From assembly GCA_905221605.1 (NCBI GenBank), contig CAJNDS010000979.1, positions 197,501 through 259,500 of the forward strand: a stretch of 62,000 bases of DNA, written 5' to 3'. Within the stretch, counting starts at the first letter, position 1, and each line of letters starts with the position of its first letter. The notes below the pieces were generated by a model that was not told where the DNA came from, did no database searches, and saw nothing but the letters and a program-made list of their open reading frames with translations. Positions 55,623-62,000 of the stretch are shown piece after piece. A program made the position numbers and the translations under genes. The DNA comes from Symbiodinium natans (lineage: Eukaryota > Sar > Dinophyceae > Suessiales > Symbiodiniaceae).

Positions 55623-55701
55623 GCTATGACGGATCCGGCTGGCCTGCGTGGGGCAACGACGAGTGGGGCGATGGCTGGGCGGAGACCCAGATGGATCCTT
55701 G
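55623..55701 (+). CDS. Trp/Gly/Asp-rich exon with telomere-repeat donor
   Basis: Acceptor CTCCCTAG; YDGSGWPAWGNDEWGDGWAE then TQMDP, ending TTG|GTTTAGG. Seven Trp in 26 residues; looks like a low-complexity W/G/D segment rather than a fold. Confidence 0.55.
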
Positions 55702-55927
55702 GTTTAGGGTTTAGGGTTTGGGGTGTGGCGTCAGGTTGTTGGACTTAGGCTTAAGGGGGTTCCGGTTTCAGGGCTAACCCACCTTGGAGGACCGGGGACT
55801 GAGTAAGCAGGTACCAAGTGGAGATATTTTTTTACATCCCGCAGAATAGCCCCACTTCAGAACCACTGACGAAGTCCCCCACTCCCTAAACTCTCTAAGC
55901 GGACGTGCTGAGTCGTATCCCGGCTAG

Positions 55928-56344
55928 ACGCGATCTCGGCCCTCCGTAGCAGCTTTTCGCACTTTGGAGACTACGCCGAAAACCTTGGGCGCCAGATTCC
56001 AAGATGGTGCTTTCTGGAACGTGCTTTCTTTGGAACACCAAGCGCGCTAGACCCCCGACTGGTCACTTCTCAAGAATATGGTCCGCTTTGGGGTAGTTTA
56101 GGGTGCCCAAAAAGTACTGTAACTTAGATAACTGACCAACTGTCTTAGCGTGGTCCCTTTGTATGGGCCCTGAAAAGGGGACCCCTTATATACCCTATAC
56201 AACCCAAGGGCCCATACTTCAGAACTTGAGGATTTGGACCGCATCAAGGGCCCCCTCTATCTAACCTTAGAAACTGAAACTGCTGAGGACGAGGGCCAAA
56301 CACTCGAGGAGCTGGGAGAAGAGCCGGATCTCTGGGTGGCTTGA
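55928..56344 (+). CDS. 3' end of a gene: two long exons across a small TIR intron
   Basis: Exon 55928-56092 (DAISALRSSFSHFGDYAENL, GRQIPRWCFLERAFFGTPSA, PRLVTSQEYGPLW) and exon 56223-56344 (LEDLDRIKGPLYLTLETETA, EDEGQTLEELGEEPDLWVA, TGA). A Glu codon is restored at the junction. The 130-bp intron starts GTAGTTTAGGG and contains an inverted pair, GTATGGGCCC and GGGCCCATAC. The protein ends in a strongly acidic tail. Family not recognised; one of the best coding signals in the right half. Confidence 0.7.
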
Positions 56345-57151
56345 CCTAGTTAGCTCCGAGTCAAGAGCTTGTTAGGCCGCTACTATTTGCTTCGTTAAGA
56401 ACTCCCCATACTGCCTTTTATAAGGTATAAGCAAGACTGGTTTTTCGGAGGTTCTAAAGCGGTTAGTAGTATAGCTCAGGCACACTTTCTCCAGAATCTG
56501 TTTGCGGACACTTTCGCGAGAAGAAAGCACCGAAGTTTAGGTGTGGGGTTCACAGATGGACTGCTCAACCCCTGGGCCAACCCTGAACTCTATGAAAGTG
56601 GGCCTTTATGGCTTTTGGGGCCCTAAACCCCTAAGCCCTAAACCCTAGACCCAAAACCCAAAACCCAAGGTTTGCGAACAGAGTCCCTCAGCGCGGAGAC
56701 GTGGAAGCCCTAAACCCTCAACCCTAGCCCGAAGCCCGATGCCACGCGTTACCCCATACCCTATGCCCTACTCCCAACCTAAGTCCCGCAAGATCCCCAG
56801 AGTCATGCCTCCCATTTAAAGAATGGAAGAGATAAGAACAAACAAAAAGCGAAGCAAATGAAGCAAACACAACCACAGCCAGAGTCAAAACATGCACGGC
56901 TTTACAGGTGTGTATGTGCGCAGCTCCATCTACACGTACTTGCTTGGATTACATCTTCAAAGCCCCTGAACCCCCAGCACCCCTACCACCCCTACACCCC
57001 CCCACACTCCCAGACCCCCGCCACCCTCGCCCCCACCACCCCTAACACGCAGACACCCCAAACCCTAAACGCCCTAAACGCCCTAAACCCTAAGCCCCCT
57101 AAACCCTAAACCCTAAACCCTAAACCCTAAACCCTAAACCCTAAACCCCAG
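56345..57151. other. Spacer with a family C fragment
   Basis: Family C-like ends at 56384-56475 (CTACTATTTGCTT...GGTTAGTAG), degenerate repeats, and C-rich sequence to 57060. A CCCTAAA array lies at 57098-57148. Confidence 0.5.
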
Positions 57152-57259
57152 GACATGCCGGACTCGGCCGCGGCCGGGGATCCACAGTGGTCTGGCTACG
57201 GCTACGCCCCTCTTCCCCTGGAGCGGCCTCCCGACCCTGGGCTGCAAAGTTCGCCTTAG
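57152..57259 (+). CDS. Terminal exon, Pro/Gly/Tyr-rich
   Basis: Acceptor ACCCCAG at the end of a CCCTAAA array; DMPDSAAAGDPQWSGYGYAP, LPLERPPDPGLQSSP, TAG. Might belong with the W-rich exon at 55623, but a complete gene end lies between them. Confidence 0.6.
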   Translation, partial: DMPDSAAAGDPQWSGYGYAPLPLERPPDPGLQSSP

Positions 57260-57359
57260 TTCCGTTTGGGTTTTAGGGTTTAGGGTTTAGGGTTTATTTA
57301 GGGTTTAGGGTTTATTTGGGGTTTAGGGTTTAGGGCTTAGGGTTTAGGGTTTAGGGTTC

Positions 57360-58850
57360 GTCCCAGAGACCCCAATACGATACAGCTAAATTAGTTACAT
57401 TCACCCTTTTTGTTAAAAGGTTAGCCTCGTTTCATGGGTTTTCTTCGATGGTATGCCTCGGTCGCAAAGTTCGGGCCCATTTTGAGTCCTGCTTTTGTAC
57501 GGGTTTTCATTTAGGGTCCCCAGCAAGGACTTTGAGAAGTGCCCATATCAGGGTTCCCGGTATCGTTCGGCCATTTCTTATGGAAGGCGTATGGAAGTTT
57601 CCCTGGGCTCTAATTACGAGCCTGAACAAACATATGCCCATATTATAGGTTTATACATGGTCAGATCACTAAATTAGGCTAGGTAGTGCTTCTAAGAAGG
57701 CTCATGTGGGCTTCTAGGGCTTTCACTAAGGGGTATAAGGAGGACGTATAAGGGACCCTTAACCTTGTTGCCTGTACAACCCCGATATATATCTTATACT
57801 GGTATGGTCCTTATATACCTAAGTGACCCCTAAATAACCCCCAAAGAACCCCCTAAGCTCCCTTGTAGGGGTCCCTCCTTTAGTCACTTGATTTTAGGGT
57901 TGCAAACTAGGGTTCCCTGTCAAGCACTGGCCGCCCCTCCCGCCCTCCCTCCCTCCCTCCCTCCCCGAAAGCAAGAGAAGCAAAGCAAGCCCGATTTGTA
58001 AGTCCCCTTTTTTCAAGAGCAAGATGTTCTGTGAAGGTAACGCAAGCTAATGTAGTAGTAACCTAGGACCCGGATTTGGCGCTTATTCCCTCATGCACTT
58101 TTGAGTTTAAGTCCCCCTCTATGCTCCTTTAAACAAAGAGGCACCCTTTTTTTGTCTAGGTTACTCTTGGGTCTAGTAGTCGTATGTATGGCAGGGTTTC
58201 AGGCCTCAACTCTTGACATAGACTTTGCTTGGACTCCGCACCCGAACCGCAAAGTGACATAGGGTCCAAGACTTACGGGCTTCTTTTAACCCCAAACCCC
58301 AAAGCCTAACCCGAAACCCTAGCATGGCCGCGCAGTCTAAGCCCTGAGATTTTGGGGTGGGTTCATCAGCCCAGAGATCCCAATTGCTCTTTAATTCTTA
58401 ACAATTGTTATTTGCTTAAGAACCCCCCAAGAATGTTGAATAGATACATACATACATATACATATATGTATATGTATATCTATTTTCTAAGTGCAATATA
58501 GGGATTATGACATTGTATTCTTTGGCGGGGGTAGGGGTTGCTACAGTATCTTCTTTGTAATGGCAACATGGGGATCAAGATTTTTCGATGTAATCAGGGC
58601 GTTCTGAAGTAGGTGGTAGATTGCGGAGCATATACCTTCTGAGCATATACCTTCTAATTATACCAGGTAACTAGGCGGTAGTCCTGGGCTCTTTGGTAGT
58701 GTCCCGGACATTTTGGGTGTTGGGTTTTTGGTTTAGGGTTTCTTAGGGTTCCGGGGCCTGGGCATTGTCCAAGGGTAGAGACATGGTCTAGTATGGGCCC
58801 TTAACAGGGGACCCTTTTTGCCCCATAGTTGCGCGATAAAACACAATACC
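57360..58850. other. Unassigned stretch with several TIR fragments
   Basis: A plus frame at about 57526-57677 (SKDFEKCPYQGSRYRSAISY onward, TAG) is open but unbounded. A decayed family A copy is at 58063-58176 (CTAGGACCCGGATTTGGCGC ... GGTTACTCTTGGGTCTAG); its donor GT is lost. GGGCCC-type inverted segments occur at 57745-57890 and 58790-58820. Confidence 0.45.
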
Positions 58851-59108
58851 CTGAACCCTAAACCCTAAACCCTAAACCCCGCACCCTAAACCCTAAACCC
58901 TAAACCCTAAACCCTAAACCCTAAACCCTAAACCCTAAACCCTAAACCCCTAAACACCCTAAACCCTAAACCCTAAACCCTAAACCCTAAACCCTAAACC
59001 CTAAACCCTAAACCCTAAACCCTAAACCCTAAACCCTAAACCCTAAACCCTAAACCCTAAACCCTAAACCCTAAACCCTAAACCCTAAACCCTAACCCTA
59101 AACCCCAA
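58849..59108 (-). repeat. Longest CCCTAAA array, about 35 copies
   Basis: About 250 bp, near-perfect, with interruptions near 58877 and 58950. It ends before the exon at 59132, so it is interstitial. Confidence 0.95.
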
Positions 59109-59131
59109 CTCCAAACTCGACATCGCCCAAG

Positions 59132-59191
59132 GTTGCGCCGGGCTACAACGCCTCCGCCGCGTGGCTGGCCCAGGAGGTTCGAGCCCAAGAG
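59132..59191 (+). CDS. Exon, unknown
   Basis: After CGCCCAAG: VAPGYNASAAWLAQEVRAQE, ending GAG|GTTGGGTTTAGGG; 20 codons. Confidence 0.5.
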
Positions 59192-59393
59192 GTTGGGTTT
59201 AGGGTTTAGGGTTTGCGGGTTTAGGGCTTAGGGTTCAGGGGTTCAGGGTTTAGGGATTAGGGTTTTAGGGTTTTCAGGGTTTGGGGTTTAGGGTTTAGGG
59301 TTAGGGGGTTAGGGTTTAGGGTTTAGGGTTTAAGGGTTTAAGGGTTAGGGTTTAGGGTTTAGGGTTTATGCATGCATCCTTGCGAACAGTTCC

Positions 59394-59507
59394 GAAGCAT
59401 CCACTTGAGAACCAACTACGCAACAGAAACGGAAACTTGCAGCTCACAGCTAGTGCGCCATAGTGCGCCTGCCTGGGAAGGGAGCCTGCGCAGCCCACCA
59501 GTTTCTG
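59394..59507 (+). CDS. Exon-like segment, unknown
   Basis: After GAACAG: FRSIHLRTNYATETETCSSQ, LVRHSAPAWEGSLRSPPVS, ending TCT|GTACGTATG. Confidence 0.4.
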
Positions 59508-59724
59508 TACGTATGGGTCGGTTTAGGGTTGAGGGTTTAGGGTTGAGGGTTTAGGGTTTAGGGTTTAGGGTTTAGGGTTCTTACAGCTATCACTGCTATG
59601 AGGTCCTTGCTATGTGGTGGTACACCGAAAACAAAGACAGCCCCACATCTCACACTTAAATCTGTGTGGTTAGGGCTTAGGGTATAGGAATGCAAGACGC
59701 AGGTCCTACACCAGCCACTAAATC

Positions 59725-60018
59725 CCCAAATTGCAGAGGGATCCTGAATATGGTTTAAGGTGTATTCCTTACTAGTTAAGGGGTATTGGCCTCTTTGGGT
59801 CCGGCATTTGAGGCGTGGTATGGCATGGCCCCTGGCGCCCCGCCGGCTCTCACAGCTGCTCCACCAGGCAAGGCTTTGGCAGCGTTCTGGGTGGTACCCA
59901 GAGAGCCCCTCCATACCCCTTAAACAAGGAATCTATCCTTACATAATACAGTAATCCTAAATATCCTTTAAGGCATATTTCCCCTTAACTAAAGGGATTT
60001 ATTGGGCTCTTTGGGTGA
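59725..60018. mobile_element. Two family B elements flanking a coding-like segment
   Basis: A right end (AAGGGGTATTGGCCTCTTTG) is at 59778-59798; a fuller copy spans 59894-60018 (AGAGAGCCCCTCCATACCCC ... TTATTGGGCTCTTTGGG). Between them, 59802-59890 reads PAFEAWYGMAPGAPPALTAA then PPGKALAAFWV on the plus strand. Confidence 0.5.
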
Positions 60019-60398
60019 GTTTTGGGAAGTAGGCTTTTGCTTAATCAGCAGCCTATAAAAAGCTTGGGGATTCAGAGTTCGAACCTTGTTCTAGGATGCC
60101 CCGTAGCACCCTTTCTTCCCTTTCGGGGGGGGGGGGGGGGGTGGTTTAGGATCCTTAAGAACCCCTTTAGACAGAGAAAGGGCACCCTTGTTAATCCTAG
60201 ATTTCTGGGCAACCTAGTGTTTGGGGCTGGAGGACTTTCCTCGTTTTGCGAACCACTGCTTCTGATTGGGACAACGCGCTGTTTGTGTTTTTTCTCAACA
60301 GTTGACCATGCCCCAAACCCTAAACCCAACCCTAAACCTTAAACCCTAAACCCTAAACCCTAAGAGTTGAGGGTTTAGGTTTTGGGCTTTGGGTGGAG

Positions 60399-60716
60399 GA
60401 CACTTCGGGGCAAGAGGGCATGGGGTGTTGGGTCGACCATCCTCACTCTCTCAGCCGGTTGAGGGAACAGAGGCAGCTGGCACAATATGGGGGTTTACGA
60501 TAGTAGGACACCTTCTGGGGTGCTTTTTTATCAGGGGATCTTACTATTTGGGGGTCTATTTTAGGGGGTCCCCCATTTTCGTAAACTCCCATATGCAAAC
60601 TGTGAGGTCCGTCCAAGTGCCTTTACTATCTATCTGCACGTCATTCACGTCATGAGAGGCGAGGGCAGGGCCTGCGTGTGCTCAACGAGCATGCGGAAGC
60701 TTTCACACGGAGAGCA
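60399..60716 (+). CDS. Two exons joined across introner family E
   Basis: Exon 60399-60492 (DTSGQEGMGCWVDHPHSLSR, LREQRQLAQYG) and exon 60607-60716 (PSKCLYYLSARHSRHERRGQ, GLRVLNEHAEAFTRRA). A Gly codon is restored at the junction. The second exon ends GCA|GTGACC. Unknown basic protein. Confidence 0.6.
60486..60598 (+). mobile_element. Introner family E, intact copy
   Basis: ATATGGGGGTTTACGATAG and CATTTTCGTAAACTCCCATAT are inverted ends. Intron 60493-60606 starts at the GT of GGGG|GTTTACG inside the left end. Confidence 0.75.
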
Positions 60717-60849
60717 GTGACCAGTAACCCGCCAACCCTAAACCCTATATACCCATGTACCCTTTGCTCGATGCCTTTGAGTCATCTTGTTCTTGGGGGG
60801 GGGGGGGATTCAACCTTAAACCCTGAACCCTAACCCCAAACCAGCTTAT

Positions 60850-60944
60850 CATGAGCCGGTGATGTGTGTGACGGGGCCCGCGGAAGATTCCTGCATTTGG
60901 TTTACCAGAGCCGGCTGGACAAGCCCTACTTAGAGTTTCAGGGT
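60850..60944 (+). CDS. Exon-like segment before introner family D
   Basis: After AAACCAG: YHEPVMCVTGPAEDSCIWFT then RAGWTSP. In another frame the end reads RLDKPYLE, like the KEPYLE before copy 1 at 27.9 kb. Frame not settled. Confidence 0.35.
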
Positions 60945-61051
60945 GCCTATAACCCCAGTTATAACTGTACTTACAAGCCCCCAAAGTCCTCAAGGTAGGT
61001 TCGAAGTAGACAGATGATTGGGGTCATAAGTGCCCATGAACCTCCAAGTAT
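60929..61051 (+). mobile_element. Introner family D, copy 3
   Basis: CCTACTTAGAGTTTCAGGG left end and CCCATGAACCTCCAAGTA right end, more diverged; shares CCAGTTATAACTGTACTTAC. Confidence 0.6.
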
Positions 61052-61357
61052 AAGCCAACTCTAAGGCCCTGAGGCAGCCTCGATCCTACAAGCCCCTGAA
61101 CCCCAAAACGCGATAACAGTGTCATAAGAAGTACTGCTGATAGTCGTCATAGCCGTGATAATAGTGATTGTAGTGATGGTACTTATATAGTAGTATTCGA
61201 CTAGTCGTAGTAGTAATACAGTGGTTGTAGTAATACTAGTGGTTGTAGTAATAATAGAAAAATAGGAATACTAGTAAGAACAGTACTAGCAGTAATAACA
61301 GTAAAACAACAGTAGTAGCCGAAAGAATAGTAACTAATAGTAAAATTGTCATTCCAG

Positions 61358-61452
61358 GCATTCTGAGTGGTCTGGGCTGCCTGGGGCCCCCTCCGGGACT
61401 CGCGCGGCCTGCGGAGACCCACGCGGACCTGCGCCCGGAGGCGGTGTTTCCA
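61358..61452 (+). CDS. Exon, Pro/Ala-rich, unknown
   Basis: Acceptor CATTCCAG; ILSGLGCLGPPPGLARPAET, HADLRPEAVFP, ending CCA|GTTTGGGG. Confidence 0.5.
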
Positions 61453-61825
61453 GTTTGGGGTTCAGGGTTTAGGGTTTAGGGTTTTGCGGTTTTAGGGTTC
61501 AGGGTTTAGGGTTTAGGGTTCAGGGTTTAGGGTTTAGGGCAGTTTAGGGCAGTTTAGGTTTAGAGGTTTAGGGTTTATAGTGCTCCTAGGGCTTGATAGG
61601 TTTGATCTACAAGCTTTGTTCATAGGGTTCACAGGGCCTATGGGGTTCGTAGGGCTGAGGTTTTGCGGGAGCTTCGGGCTTGCGGCGGATATGCGGATTA
61701 ATGGCTTTTGCTAGAATTTAGGATTTCGGGTTTAGGCTTAGGGCCCTGCGACCTGAACACTGAACCTTCAGAAAACTTGTTTGTGTTTTTTGAATCTTGT
61801 GGGGTCTCGCAGCTGAGCACGTCAC

Positions 61826-61922
61826 AAATCACCACTCTCTAAAACGTACCCGAAAGCCACATGAGAGATTGAGTTTTTTTGGGGCACCTATTTTTCGACA
61901 AAAAGGTACTAGAGAGTGACCC
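61826..61922. mobile_element. TIR element, family H
   Basis: CACTCTCTAAAACGTACC and GGTACTAGAGAGTG inverted ends, about 97 bp, no coding capacity. Confidence 0.65.
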
Positions 61923-62000
61923 ATTGGGGAAGTTTTTGCTTGGAGGTCCGGGCTAGCAAGTGGGACTACAGCGCCAGTTCTACGTAGGTTGCATGTACCC

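Noticed and set aside
57420-57677. Organelle-derived or viral fragment
   Set aside because: The 50-residue open frame has no motif I recognise and no other organellar feature nearby.

Overview
The window looks like nuclear DNA of a dinoflagellate, most likely a Symbiodiniaceae-type alga. Four things point there: the plant/algal telomere heptamer TTTAGGG throughout; many short exons whose reading frames join only if GC and GA splice donors are allowed beside GT; TIR-bearing elements that behave as introns (introners); and a large gene whose [16 protein letters not shown] and LEQPANS blocks I recognise from memory as a recurrent uncharacterised dinoflagellate family. There is no operon layout, tRNA, rRNA, CRISPR or complete transposase. 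All exon models below were made by reading frames and splice signals by eye; none is backed by RNA or database evidence.

Layout. 0-3 kb is AT-rich, degenerate telomere-like sequence with faint minus-strand coding traces. 3-13.7 kb holds one large minus-strand gene: 18 consecutive exons (13693 down to 4817, about 1,180 codons) have matching phases at every junction, and two possible tail exons lie near 3.0-3.4 kb. Its introns contain a (TA/CA)n-rich stretch, a 480-bp purine tract, a G-rich block and a telomere-repeat array that changes strand in the middle. 13.7-14.96 kb is a divergent (head-to-head) spacer. From about 15 to 62 kb nearly all convincing exons are on the plus strand; they are 30-165 nt long and separated by arrays of TTTAGGG/CCCTAAA or by short TIR elements. 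The best models are a gene or pair of genes at 20632-23430 (12 exons, all phases consistent), a gene 3' end at 55928-56344, exon pairs joined across introners at 50714-50935, 25804-26117 and 60399-60716, and a pair at 37516-38227.

Main observation. Telomere repeats are not at a chromosome end here. They sit inside introns, and in more than fifteen cases an open reading frame runs to the first GT of a GTTTAGGG array, so the repeat itself supplies the 5' splice site. At 29168-29267 the telomere-repeat intron is flanked by a direct duplication that carries AGGT, the arrangement expected if a staggered break in an exon was filled with telomere repeats and became an intron. Several separate TIR element families also act as introns, and their end sequences are partly read as protein.
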